A DNA stretch of 64,000 nucleotides from an uncultured Erythrobacter sp. (lineage in GTDB: Bacteria; Pseudomonadota; Alphaproteobacteria; Sphingomonadales; Sphingomonadaceae), in the NCBI GenBank assembly GCA_947501215.1, contig CANMUS010000002.1:496001-560000 (forward strand). The letters run 5' to 3'. Every line of letters begins with the position of its first letter. Position 1 is the first letter of the stretch. The notes under the pieces were generated by a model. The model was not told where the DNA came from and made no database searches. It saw only the letters and a list, made by a program, of their open reading frames with translations. Positions 25,219 to 33,470 of the stretch are shown here, piece after piece. Position numbers and translations under genes: made by a program.

Positions 25219-26775
25219 ATGGGAGAGACCGACATCGCCGCCAGCCTCGCCGAACCTTTCGGCAGCTTTCCGCAACTTATCGCCGATAATGCCGCCCGTC
25301 TGGGTGACGCCATCGCCATGCGCGATGACGAGGGGGAGCTTAGCTGGGCCGGGCTCGGCGACCGGGTCGAGCGGATTGCCGCGCGGCTGGTCGAAGGCGG
25401 GCTGGAACGCGGCCAGTCGGTCGCCATCCTCGGCTATTCGTCGATCCCTTATGCTCTGGTCTTTCTCGCTGCCGTGCGCGCGGGCGGCGTGGCGGCACCG
25501 CTGACCACCAGCGCCAGCCCCGACCAGCTCGCCGGCATGGCGCGCGATTCGGGGGCGAGACACATCTTCATCGACCGCGCCAAGCTGACCGAGCTGGGCG
25601 AAGATTGCTTCCCCGGCATGACGCGGATCGTGCTGGACGAGGAACTGGACGGCTGGATGGCGGAAGAAGGCGTGACCGCGCCGAAATTCGTTCCGGAGCC
25701 GGGCGACTCGTTCAACATCATCTATTCCTCCGGCACGACCGGCGTGCCCAAGGGCATCGTCCATTCGCACAAGATGCGCTGGCGCCAGTTCGCTGCCACC
25801 GCGTCGAGCTGGATCGAGAACGGCCTGCCGGTGCGCACGCTCGCCTCGACGCCGCTCTATTCCAACACCACCATGGTCGCCTTCCTGCCGCCATTGCTGG
25901 CTGGCGGCACGGTGCGGGTGATGCGCAAGTTCGACGTCCTCCGCTGGCTCGAAAGCGCGCAATCCGACGCGACCACGGTTACCATGCTCGTGCCCGTCCA
26001 GTACCAGCGCCTGATGCGCGAGCCCCGCTTCGACGAGTTCGACCTGTCCGCCTTGCAGCTAAAATACTGCACCTCCGCGCCCTTTCCCGCCGAGCTGAAG
26101 CGCGAGGTGCTGGAGCGTATGCCGGGTGCGCTGATCGAGATCTATTCGATGACCGAAGGCGGCGTCGTCTGCCTGCTGGAAGCGCACAAGTTTCCCGACA
26201 AGTTGCACACCGTCGGCCGCCCCGCTCCGGGCAGCGAGCTGAAGGTGCTCGACGACCAAGACCGGCCCGTGCCGCCCGGTACGCCCGGAAATCTCATCGG
26301 TCGCAGCCAGACGATGATGAGCGGCTACAAGAACCAGCCCGACAAAACGCGCGAGGGTTACTGGACCGATCCGGAAAGCGGCGAGGTGTGGCAGCGGATG
26401 GGCGATATCGGCCGCGTCGATGCCGAAGGCTTCGTCGAACTGGTCGGCCGCGCGAAGGACATGATCATCTCGGGCGGCTTCAATATCTTCCCGGTCGATC
26501 TCGAAGACGAACTGGCGAAGGAGCCGGACGTGGTCGAGGCTGCCGTGATCGGCGTGCCGAGCGAGCGCTGGGGCGAAACGCCGGTCGGCTTCGTTACCCT
26601 GAGCGATGACGCGCGCGAGTGCGAGGCAATAATGGAGGCGGTCAATGCGCGACTTGGCAAGACCCAGCGGCTGGCCCAACTCCACGCGATCGACGACATG
26701 CCGCGCAGCCATATCGGCAAGCTGCTGAAGACCGACCTGCGCGCGGAAGCCGAACGGCGCGGACTGCCGGCCTGA
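25219..26775 (+). CDS. Class I adenylate-forming acyl-CoA ligase
   Basis: A 518-residue AMP-dependent ligase distinct from the one at 1141-2835. Motifs are IIYSSGTTGVPKGIVHSH (about 170-187), EIYSMTEGG, the hinge region GDIGRVDAEGFVELVGRAKD and the C-terminal MPRSHIGKLLKTDLR with the catalytic lysine. The substrate acid is unknown. It lies 32 bases after the ZIP-like gene and probably belongs to the same transcript. A terminator-like hairpin follows. Confidence 0.9.
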   Translation: MGETDIAASLAEPFGSFPQLIADNAARLGDAIAMRDDEGELSWAGLGDRVERIAARLVEGGLERGQSVAILGYSSIPYALVFLAAVRAGGVAAPLTTSASPDQLAGMARDSGARHIFIDRAKLTELGEDCFPGMTRIVLDEELDGWMAEEGVTAPKFVPEPGDSFNIIYSSGTTGVPKGIVHSHKMRWRQFAATASSWIENGLPVRTLASTPLYSNTTMVAFLPPLLAGGTVRVMRKFDVLRWLESAQSDATTVTMLVPVQYQRLMREPRFDEFDLSALQLKYCTSAPFPAELKREVLERMPGALIEIYSMTEGGVVCLLEAHKFPDKLHTVGRPAPGSELKVLDDQDRPVPPGTPGNLIGRSQTMMSGYKNQPDKTREGYWTDPESGEVWQRMGDIGRVDAEGFVELVGRAKDMIISGGFNIFPVDLEDELAKEPDVVEAAVIGVPSERWGETPVGFVTLSDDARECEAIMEAVNARLGKTQRLAQLHAIDDMPRSHIGKLLKTDLRAEAERRGLPA

Positions 26776-26781
26776 ATCGAA

Positions 26782-26808
26782 ACGGGCGGAGCCACCGGCC
26801 CCGCCCGT
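26782..26808 (-). terminator. Intrinsic terminator, mainly minus direction
   Basis: An 8-bp stem (ACGGGCGG/CCGCCCGT) with an 11-base loop lies between two convergent stops. On the minus strand it is followed by TTTCGATTC, so it best serves the UrcA-family gene, but may work both ways. Confidence 0.55.
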
Positions 26809-26829
26809 CGTGGTTACAATGGCTTGCGA

Positions 26830-27105
26830 TTACCGGCTGGCGAGAACCGCCGGAGTGCGCTGCTCCACTTCGGCCATGGCGGCCTTGACCGTCTTGCGCA
26901 CGCAAGCGCGGTCCGATGCAGTCGCGACATTGCAGACTTCGCGAGCGGCCTGGCGGACGCGTTCTTCGAGAACCTCGACATGGGCCGCCTGCGACAGGTC
27001 GAGATCGTTGTAATCGACCGCGACTTCGGCGTTCTGCGAAGCGGCGAGGGCCGGCGAGGTAAGGCTGATGGCCGCAGCGGCGGCGGTAAGGATCATGCGA
27101 CGCAT
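26830..27105 (-). CDS. UrcA family protein
   Basis: A 91-residue exported protein with a signal peptide ending near LTSPALAAS. The mature part, with VDYNDLDLSQAAHVEVLEERV and two cysteines in EVCNVATASDRACV, matches the UrcA family (small secreted proteins common in Sphingomonadales and Caulobacterales; function unknown). The ATG at 27105 is preceded by GGAGATA. The two cysteines probably form a disulfide. Confidence 0.85.
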   Translation of the reverse strand: MRRMILTAAAAAISLTSPALAASQNAEVAVDYNDLDLSQAAHVEVLEERVRQAAREVCNVATASDRACVRKTVKAAMAEVEQRTPAVLASR

Positions 27106-27583
27106 AACTATCTCCACATTCGGTGAAAGGTGTGTCGCCTTTATTGTGAGCACCCTGATTGTGTTATGCGCCGATTGTGCAGCGCAGCGCGGCATGCTGC
27201 AATTGCGAAGTCGGCACGGGCGGCTGCACTTTGCGCAAGAGGCGCTTCGAGACGCGGCGCGGACACGGGGGGGGAGGGGAGAGGTTGTGTCGGCGGCCGC
27301 GTCTCTACTCGCTGCCATATCGCCTTGCCGTAGCGGCGGGCGGAGTTCGCCAGGCCGTATCGACAAGGAAGGCCAGTCCGGGCGGGCGCATAGGGGAGCG
27401 CGGGCCCGGCTGTTCCTGCTCCGGATCGGCGTCTAGGAGGACCGCCTCATCCGAATACAAGGCTGTAATAATATTTCAGTCGCGCGAACGAAAGTGAGAA
27501 AACGGCGATGAGCGTTGCGCTTTCCGCAAGTGCGAACGCCCGCCTCACTGGACTTGCTGAAACACGGCCTCTAACCGCCGCAC
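27106..27583. other. Intergenic region between urcA-type gene and guaA
   Basis: 478 bases without a convincing gene. It must hold the divergent promoters for the UrcA-family gene and guaA. It contains a G-rich run (27268-27285) and a short A+T-rich patch (27460-27480). I found no EcfG-type motif, riboswitch-like pairing or conserved small reading frame. Confidence 0.5.
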
Positions 27584-29158
27584 ATGGACGACGCGCACCT
27601 TCCCGATTCCATCCTCATCGTCGATTTCGGCAGCCAGGTTACCCAGCTGATCGCACGCCGTGTGCGCGAGGCAGGGGTCTATTCCGAAATCGCGCCTTTC
27701 ACTCAGGCGGAAGAAGCATTCCACCGACTCAAGCCGAAGGGTATCATCCTGTCGGGCTCGCCCGCCGGTGTGCCCGACGAAGGCAGCCCGCGCGCGCCGG
27801 AGCTGTTGTTCGAGGCGGGCATTCCCATTCTGGGCATATGTTACGGTCAGCAGGTGATGAGCCATCAGCTCGGCGGCGAGGTCCGACCCGGTCACGAGAC
27901 CGGCGAAGGCGGCGAATTCGGCCGCGCCTTCCTGACCGTTACCAAGCAATGCGCGCTGTTCGACGGTCTCTGGAAGGAAGGCGAGCGCCACCAGGTGTGG
28001 ATGAGCCATGGCGACAAGGTTACAAAATTCGCGCCGGGCTTCGAGATCGTGGCAATTTCCGACGGCGCGCCCTTCGCGGTGATCGCCGATGAAAAGCGCA
28101 AGTTCTACGGCACGCAATTCCACCCGGAGGTCGTCCACACGCCCGACGGCGGCAAGTTGATCGCCAACTTCGTGCGCCACGTCTGCGGCCTCGCCGGCGA
28201 CTGGACGATGGCCGCCTATCGCGAGACGAAAGTGCGCGAAATCCGCGAGCAGGTGGGCGACGGCAAGGTTATCTGCGGCCTATCGGGCGGTGTCGACAGC
28301 TCGGTCGCCGCGATCCTCATCCACGAGGCGATCGGCGAGCAGTTGACCTGCGTCTTCGTCGATCACGGCCTGCTTCGCCTCAACGAGCGCGAGCAGGTCG
28401 AGACGATGTTCCGCGATCATTACAACATCCCGCTGGTGGTGGTCGATGCCGAGGATATGTTCATGGAGGGCCTGTCCGGGACGACAGATCCGGAGGCCAA
28501 ACGCAAGTTCATCGGCAAGACCTTCATCGACGTATTCGAAGCCGAGGCCAAGAAAGTCGGTGGCGCGGATTTCCTCGCCCAGGGCACGCTTTATCCCGAC
28601 GTGATCGAAAGCGTCAGCTTCACCGGCGGGCCGAGCGTCACGATCAAAAGCCACCACAATGTCGGTGGCCTGCCCGAACGCATGAATATGCAGCTGGTCG
28701 AGCCGCTGCGCGAGTTGTTCAAAGACGAGGTCCGCGAACTCGGCCGCGAGCTGGGCCTGCCCGACATGTTCGTCGGCCGCCATCCCTTCCCGGGTCCGGG
28801 CCTTGCCATCCGCATCCCTGGCGAGGTCACGAAGGAACGCTGCGACATCCTGCGCAAGGCCGACGCGATCTATCTCGACGAGATCCGCAAGGCGGGGCTC
28901 TACGATGCGATCTGGCAGGCCTTTGCCGTACTGCTGCCGGTCAAGACCGTCGGCGTGATGGGCGACCACCGCACCTACGACAGCGTCTGCGGCCTGCGCG
29001 CGGTGACCAGCACCGACGGCATGACCGCCGATGTCTACCCCTTCGACGCGAGCTTCCTCACCGGCGTCGCAACGCGCATCGTCAACGAGGTGCAGGGCAT
29101 CAACCGCGTGGTGTACGATTACACCAGCAAACCGCCCGGCACGATCGAGTGGGAGTGA
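27584..29158 (+). CDS. guaA: GMP synthase (glutamine-hydrolysing)
   Basis: A 524-residue GMP synthase converting XMP to GMP. The N-terminal glutaminase has the nucleophile in GICYGQQ (Cys about 86) and the His/Glu pair near [10 protein letters not shown]. The ATP-pyrophosphatase domain has the P-loop [10 protein letters not shown], and the C-terminal dimerisation domain ends PPGTIEWE, the canonical GuaA end. No ribosome-binding site of strong type is visible before the ATG. Confidence 0.97.
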   Translation: MDDAHLPDSILIVDFGSQVTQLIARRVREAGVYSEIAPFTQAEEAFHRLKPKGIILSGSPAGVPDEGSPRAPELLFEAGIPILGICYGQQVMSHQLGGEVRPGHETGEGGEFGRAFLTVTKQCALFDGLWKEGERHQVWMSHGDKVTKFAPGFEIVAISDGAPFAVIADEKRKFYGTQFHPEVVHTPDGGKLIANFVRHVCGLAGDWTMAAYRETKVREIREQVGDGKVICGLSGGVDSSVAAILIHEAIGEQLTCVFVDHGLLRLNEREQVETMFRDHYNIPLVVVDAEDMFMEGLSGTTDPEAKRKFIGKTFIDVFEAEAKKVGGADFLAQGTLYPDVIESVSFTGGPSVTIKSHHNVGGLPERMNMQLVEPLRELFKDEVRELGRELGLPDMFVGRHPFPGPGLAIRIPGEVTKERCDILRKADAIYLDEIRKAGLYDAIWQAFAVLLPVKTVGVMGDHRTYDSVCGLRAVTSTDGMTADVYPFDASFLTGVATRIVNEVQGINRVVYDYTSKPPGTIEWE

Positions 29159-29181
29159 GCTGATCAGAGAGGGCTGCATAC

Positions 29182-29206
29182 GGAACGTCGCGAAGATCTC
29201 CCCGTT
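29182..29206 (+). promoter_or_regulatory. EcfG-type general-stress promoter
   Basis: GGAAC (29182-29186), a 16-base spacer and CGTT (29203-29206) match the consensus for the alphaproteobacterial stress sigma factor EcfG exactly. The -10 element lies 31 bases before the start of the CHRD lipoprotein gene. Confidence 0.7.
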
Positions 29207-29237
29207 GCCTAAAAGCACCTTTGCCGGGAGATCAGAT

Positions 29238-29684
29238 ATGAAGTCCGTTGCCGTAACCCTTGCTGCCATCTCCGCGCTCGCCCTGGGTGGATGCGAAACA
29301 GTTCAGCAGACCTACACAGAGGCGATCTCGTCGACCTACGAAGCCGAGCTGCGCGGGGCAAACGAAGTGCACGCCGGCGATCCGGACGGATCGGGTACGG
29401 CGGAAATAAGCTTTGCCGACGAATTGACGCGGGTTTGCTGGGATCTCAACGATCTTAGCGGGCTGGGTCCCATCACCGGCGCCCATATCCACCGAGGTGC
29501 CGCAGGCATCGACGGGCCGGTCGTCCTGCCGCTCAAGCAGGCCACCGAGGGCGGCTGGCGCGGCTGCAGCAGTGACACGTCGTGGGTCCAACGCGCCTTC
29601 GACGAAGGCCTGTCGAACTATTACGTCAATGTCCACACGACGGAATATCCCAAGGGCGCGATCCGCGGACAACTGCGCCAGTAG
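29238..29684 (+). CDS. CHRD-domain lipoprotein
   Basis: A 148-residue predicted lipoprotein with lipobox LGGC near residue 18. The mature part is a CHRD domain: it starts YEAELRGANEVHAGDPDGSG, has CWDLNDLSGLGPITGAHIHRG and ends YPKGAIRGQL, all hallmark CHRD features. CHRD proteins are extracytoplasmic, of unclear role. A consensus EcfG-type promoter lies directly upstream, which places it in the predicted general stress regulon. Confidence 0.85.
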   Translation: MKSVAVTLAAISALALGGCETVQQTYTEAISSTYEAELRGANEVHAGDPDGSGTAEISFADELTRVCWDLNDLSGLGPITGAHIHRGAAGIDGPVVLPLKQATEGGWRGCSSDTSWVQRAFDEGLSNYYVNVHTTEYPKGAIRGQLRQ

Positions 29685-29698
29685 GGCAGCAGTCCCGG

Positions 29699-30415
29699 TT
29701 GAACGGCCAACTTCCCCTCGGCCCAGATCCGCGCACCGAGACGCTGCACCGCCTGCAGGCACTGCTGGTCCAGCGCTTTGGACGGATCGAACGGGCGGCC
29801 GCCGGTTGGCGCGAGCCGGAGTGGGTGCTGGTGCAAGGGGTGATCGGCGCTCGGACCAAGTCGGAAGTGTCCAACGAAGCGACCGACCGAATGCTCGAAC
29901 GATGGGGTAGCTGGGAAGCCGTGGCTGTTGCGCCGCTGGCCGACCTTCAGGCCGAACTCGCCACGCAGACCTATCCCAACATCGCTGCCGAGCGGCTCAA
30001 GGCGAGCCTTTCAGCCTTGATCGAGCGGCGTGGCGCGGTGGACCTCGCGCACCTTGCCGATATGGACACCGCGGCGGCAATGCGTTGGCTCGAGCAGCTT
30101 CCCGGTGTCGGGCGCAAGATCGCGGCAGGCGTGATGAATGCCAGCACGCTGGACCAGCGCGCAATCGTCCTCGACGGGCATCACACCCGTATACTGCAGC
30201 GCATGGGGTTGGTCCCGCCCAAGGCGAGCACCGACCGCGCCTTCGCGGTTATCATGCCGGTCATGCCGGAGGGATGGTCGGCCGCCGATTTCGACGAGCA
30301 TCACCTGCTGATGAAGAAGCTCGGTCAGACCTGGTGCCGCCCGTCATCCCCCGATTGCGCGTCGTGCCCTGCGCAAGCGTTGTGTGAGACCGGCCGGGCG
30401 CGGATAGGCGCGTGA
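29699..30415 (+). CDS. Endonuclease III-like HhH-GPD DNA glycosylase
   Basis: A 238-residue base-excision-repair enzyme related to Nth. The helix-hairpin-helix LPGVGRKIAAGVMN provides the catalytic lysine, and the GPD aspartate is in VLDGHHTRILQRMG. Four C-terminal cysteines (CRPSSPDCASCPAQALC) have the C-X6-C-X2-C-X5-C spacing of the [4Fe-4S] loop. The start is probably TTG at 29699, since no ATG suits. It is diverged from the true Nth encoded 1.3 kb downstream, so substrate preference may differ. Confidence 0.85.
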   Translation: MNGQLPLGPDPRTETLHRLQALLVQRFGRIERAAAGWREPEWVLVQGVIGARTKSEVSNEATDRMLERWGSWEAVAVAPLADLQAELATQTYPNIAAERLKASLSALIERRGAVDLAHLADMDTAAAMRWLEQLPGVGRKIAAGVMNASTLDQRAIVLDGHHTRILQRMGLVPPKASTDRAFAVIMPVMPEGWSAADFDEHHLLMKKLGQTWCRPSSPDCASCPAQALCETGRARIGA

Positions 30416-30461
30416 GCGCGGCCATTGCGCAGGCTGCACCTGCGCGGCACAAGCGGCAGCC

Positions 30462-31766
30462 ATGACAAGGCTCGGATCGATCCTCCTGTGGTCCGCGATC
30501 GCTGCGGCTTTCATCGGGCCGGGGACGGTCACGGCGGCGGCGAGCGCGGGTGCCGGGCCCGGCATGGCAGTGCTGTGGGCGATCGTCTTTTCGGGCGTGG
30601 CGACATTCACGCTGCAGGAATTCGCCGGACGGCTGGCGATCGCGACCGGGGGCGACCTCGCTGCGGTATTGCGACGCCGCTATTCGCATGGCGCTGCCCG
30701 CCTCCTTGTACTGGCATTGGTGGCGGGTGCGGTGCTGCTCGGCTGTGCGGCCTATGAGGCGGGGAATATCCTTGGGGGGGTGGCAGGGGCGATGCTCGCC
30801 ATCGACTTGCCCCGCAGCGTGTTGACGCTGCCGTTGGCGATTGCGGCGGTCGCGCTGCTCCTGCTCGGCTCGCCGCAACGGATCGCGCAAGCGATGGCGG
30901 TGTTCGTAGCGCTAATGGGGGCAGGCTTCCTGTTGGTCGCCGCGAGCCTTGCGCCGAGTCTCTCTGCTTTAGCGAGCGGAATCGTGCCCGATTTCTCGCT
31001 CCTCGAAGAAGAGGCTGCGCTGCTCACCATCCTCGCCCTCGTGGGCACCACGGTCGTGCCCTATAATCTCTTTCTCGGCTCGGCGTTGGCGCGGGGGCAG
31101 ACGGTGGCGCAGATGCGCCTCGGACTCGCCATCGCCGTTGGGTTGGGCGCGCTGATTACGGCGGCGATCCTCGTAGTCGGCACCGCGCTCGATGGCGAAC
31201 TCTCTTTCGATGCGCTGGCCGATACGCTGGAAGGGCAACTGGGCGAATGGGCGCGGACCGGGCTCGCGCTGGGCCTGCTCGCCGCCGGATTGTCCTCCGC
31301 GGTCACGGCTCCGCTCGCTGCTGCGCTGACTGCGCGCGGTTTGTTCGGGAATATCGACGATCCGCACTGGGCGGCGAAGGGCTGGCGCTTCCGCGGCGTG
31401 TGGGCAGCGGTCATCCTGATCGGGGCGGGATTCGGGATGGCCGATGTCAGGCCCGGACCGGCGATCCTCGCGGCGCAGGCGTTCAATGGTGCGCTGCTGC
31501 CGTTGGTCGCGCTGTTCCTGCTGGCAGCGATGAACGATCCGGGACTGCGGCGCGGCGCGGCGAATGGCCCGCTCGCGAATGTAGTGGGGCTGTTCGTGGT
31601 AGGGATCGCCTGCATGCTGGGACTGGTCGCGCTTGCCCGAGTGTTCGCGTCAGTGAGTGGGGCGGAGCTGCCCGACCCGGCGATCCTTCTGTCGGTCACG
31701 GGGATAATCGGTCTGCTGCTCGGTTTCGGCGCGATTGCCCTTCGTCCAACAAGAACTGCGCCGTGA
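30462..31766 (+). CDS. Nramp-related divalent-metal transporter with altered metal site
   Basis: A 434-residue protein with about eleven membrane segments and overall Nramp (SLC11) layout. The TM1 motif, DPGN in canonical Nramps, reads GPGT (residues 19-22), so the metal-binding Asp and Asn are absent. The TM6 motif with the Met/His ligands (MPH) reads VPYN (199-202). This places it in a divergent Nramp-related clade; Mn or Fe transport should not be assumed. Its stop overlaps the nth start (GTGA), so the two genes are coupled. Confidence 0.8.
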   Translation: MTRLGSILLWSAIAAAFIGPGTVTAAASAGAGPGMAVLWAIVFSGVATFTLQEFAGRLAIATGGDLAAVLRRRYSHGAARLLVLALVAGAVLLGCAAYEAGNILGGVAGAMLAIDLPRSVLTLPLAIAAVALLLLGSPQRIAQAMAVFVALMGAGFLLVAASLAPSLSALASGIVPDFSLLEEEAALLTILALVGTTVVPYNLFLGSALARGQTVAQMRLGLAIAVGLGALITAAILVVGTALDGELSFDALADTLEGQLGEWARTGLALGLLAAGLSSAVTAPLAAALTARGLFGNIDDPHWAAKGWRFRGVWAAVILIGAGFGMADVRPGPAILAAQAFNGALLPLVALFLLAAMNDPGLRRGAANGPLANVVGLFVVGIACMLGLVALARVFASVSGAELPDPAILLSVTGIIGLLLGFGAIALRPTRTAP

Positions 31767-32419
31767 GCCTGACGCTCAATCAGTCCGACGTCGAGATAGT
31801 CTACGAGCGGCTGCGCGAGGCCATGCCCGGCCGCACGCCGGGCGCCAAAGGCCCCAAGGGCCAGCCCGATGCCTTCCGCTCCTGCGTGTCCTGCATGCTG
31901 TCCGCGCAATCGCTCGATCGCAACACGGCGAAGGCGGCGCGCCAGCTTTTCGGGCTGGCGCAGACTCCGCAAGAAATGCTCGCGATGGACGAGCGCGACA
32001 TCGCCGAAGCGATCCGGGCTTGCGGTCTCTACAACATGAAGGCGCGCAATATTCGGGCGTTCTGCAGCGCTCTGCTGGAAAAGCATCACGGCCGCGTGCC
32101 CGATACACGCGAAGGGCTGATGGCGCTGCCCGGCATCGGCCGCAAATGCGCCGATATCGTGCTCAGCTTCACCTTCGGGAAAGACGTGATCGCGGTCGAC
32201 ACTCATGTGCACCGCGTGAGCAATCGGATCGGCCTCACCGATGCGAAGACGGCGGACAAGACCGCGGCCCAGCTGGAAGAACGCTCACCCGAATGGGCGC
32301 TGCATGACGGGCATTTCTGGCTGATCCAGTTCGGCAAGCGCATTTGCACCGCCCGCGCGCCGAAGTGCGAGAGTTGCCCGGTATCGGACCTGTGCCTCTA
32401 TTACGCAGCTACCAGCTGA
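31763..32419 (+). CDS. nth: Endonuclease III
   Basis: A 218-residue bifunctional DNA glycosylase/AP lyase removing oxidised pyrimidines. It has the HhH motif LPGIGRKCADIVLSF with the catalytic lysine, the GPD aspartate in VDTHVHRVSNRIGL, and the C-terminal cluster ligands CTARAPKCESCPVSDLC (C-X6-C-X2-C-X5-C). The start is GTG at 31763, overlapping the transporter stop. The stop overlaps the convergent DUF924 gene. Confidence 0.95.
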   Translation: MSLTLNQSDVEIVYERLREAMPGRTPGAKGPKGQPDAFRSCVSCMLSAQSLDRNTAKAARQLFGLAQTPQEMLAMDERDIAEAIRACGLYNMKARNIRAFCSALLEKHHGRVPDTREGLMALPGIGRKCADIVLSFTFGKDVIAVDTHVHRVSNRIGLTDAKTADKTAAQLEERSPEWALHDGHFWLIQFGKRICTARAPKCESCPVSDLCLYYAATS

Positions 32420-32960
32420 AGCCGTCGGCAATCGCCTCTTCCTCGGCCTTGCTGCTTTCGCGCCCGAGTATATCATTGCGGTGCGGGAAACGACCGAAGC
32501 GCGCGATCATCTCGCGATGCGACCGGGCGAACTCGAGTGCGTCCGGCGCGTAGCGGGCAAACAGTTCGACCGATAAGTCCTGGTCGCGGATTTGTTCGCT
32601 GTGCATCAGCGGCATGAGCGCGAATTGGCGCTGGTCCTCGGTATAGTCTGCAAGCCAGCCACGCTCGATCACGTTATGGGTTATTGCCCGGGCTTGCGGG
32701 TCATGCGCAAAGGCCTGCACCGTATCGCGATGGATGTTGCGCGGTATTTGGTCGAATAGAATTATCGCGGCGAGCGCTGTTTGTGGATCGGCGAGAAACT
32801 CACCCGGTGCTCGCGTCGCCTGCCGCTCCAGTTCCTCGCCGAAGCGGTTTTCGAGCATCGCGTCGATGGCATCCGTCGGCGCGAACCAGTCCTCGCTGCC
32901 GAGCGTGTGGAACCACACATGCAATATGTCGCGCGCCCACGACGGCGCAGGTGTTGTCAC
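32409..32960 (-). CDS. DUF924 family protein
   Basis: A 183-residue soluble, helical protein with the family segments LHVWFHTLGSEDWF, ILFDQIPRNIHRDT and LMPLMHSEQIRDQD. DUF924 proteins are TPR-like in fold and of unknown function. The GTG start at 32960 lies 13 bases after the stop of the upstream gene and gives the family-typical N-terminus. The C-terminus overlaps the end of nth. Confidence 0.85.
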   Translation of the reverse strand: MTTPAPSWARDILHVWFHTLGSEDWFAPTDAIDAMLENRFGEELERQATRAPGEFLADPQTALAAIILFDQIPRNIHRDTVQAFAHDPQARAITHNVIERGWLADYTEDQRQFALMPLMHSEQIRDQDLSVELFARYAPDALEFARSHREMIARFGRFPHRNDILGRESSKAEEEAIADGFSW

Positions 32961-32973
32961 GCGCGGGACTGCT

Positions 32974-33393
32974 TCAACCCTCGGCGTCTTCCGGCAGACG
33001 GTAGGGAATGAAATCGTCGAGGAAGATGATGCCCGAGAGGAACCCGCCAAAGCGTTCTACCGTGGTGATCTGATCGGTCCGGCACAGGCTGGAGCCGTCG
33101 AACTTCCTGATGACCATGATGTCGTCCGAATCGATCGATTCCGGCGTGCGCGTGTAATTCACCCAGATCGTACGGCCCTGTTTGTAGACCAGCGCCGTGT
33201 CGTCGATCTGCGTCAGATTGCGGCTGCCGATGGTGCGGATGCAGCGCTCCGGCTCACCGGCGACGCGGTCATCCAGCATCTTGGCAAGCTTGGCTTCGCC
33301 CCTGGTCAGTTCGCGATCGGCATAATCTTGCGCGGATGCCGGCGCAGCCAGCATGGTGAGAGCGGCGGTGGCTGCAAGGATGGGCTTCAACAT
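32974..33393 (-). CDS. Exported protein of unknown function
   Basis: A 139-residue protein with a signal peptide cleaved near APASAQ. The mature part has two cysteines (ERCIRTIG and SSLCRTD) that may pair. I do not assign a family; related small periplasmic proteins occur in Sphingomonadales. ATG at 33393 is preceded by GGAGACTCGCC. A near-consensus EcfG promoter lies upstream. Confidence 0.75.
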   Translation of the reverse strand: MLKPILAATAALTMLAAPASAQDYADRELTRGEAKLAKMLDDRVAGEPERCIRTIGSRNLTQIDDTALVYKQGRTIWVNYTRTPESIDSDDIMVIRKFDGSSLCRTDQITTVERFGGFLSGIIFLDDFIPYRLPEDAEG

Positions 33394-33429
33394 GGCGAGT
33401 CTCCTTCAGAGGCGCGATATATACCGGTC

Positions 33430-33454
33430 AACGCCTGAACGGGCGATGAGTTCT
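33430..33454 (-). promoter_or_regulatory. Near-consensus EcfG-type promoter
   Basis: On the minus strand AGAAC (33454-33450), 16 bases, then CGTT (33433-33430). One mismatch in the -35 (A for the first G). The -10 lies 36 bases before the start of the exported-protein gene at 33393. Confidence 0.4.
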
Positions 33455-33470
33455 GGCCCATGTGCGGACC

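Noticed and set aside
27159-27497. Small reading frames between the UrcA-family gene and guaA
   Set aside because: Composition is Arg/Ser/Cys-rich as in random G+C-rich frames, with no ribosome-binding site or similarity recognised.
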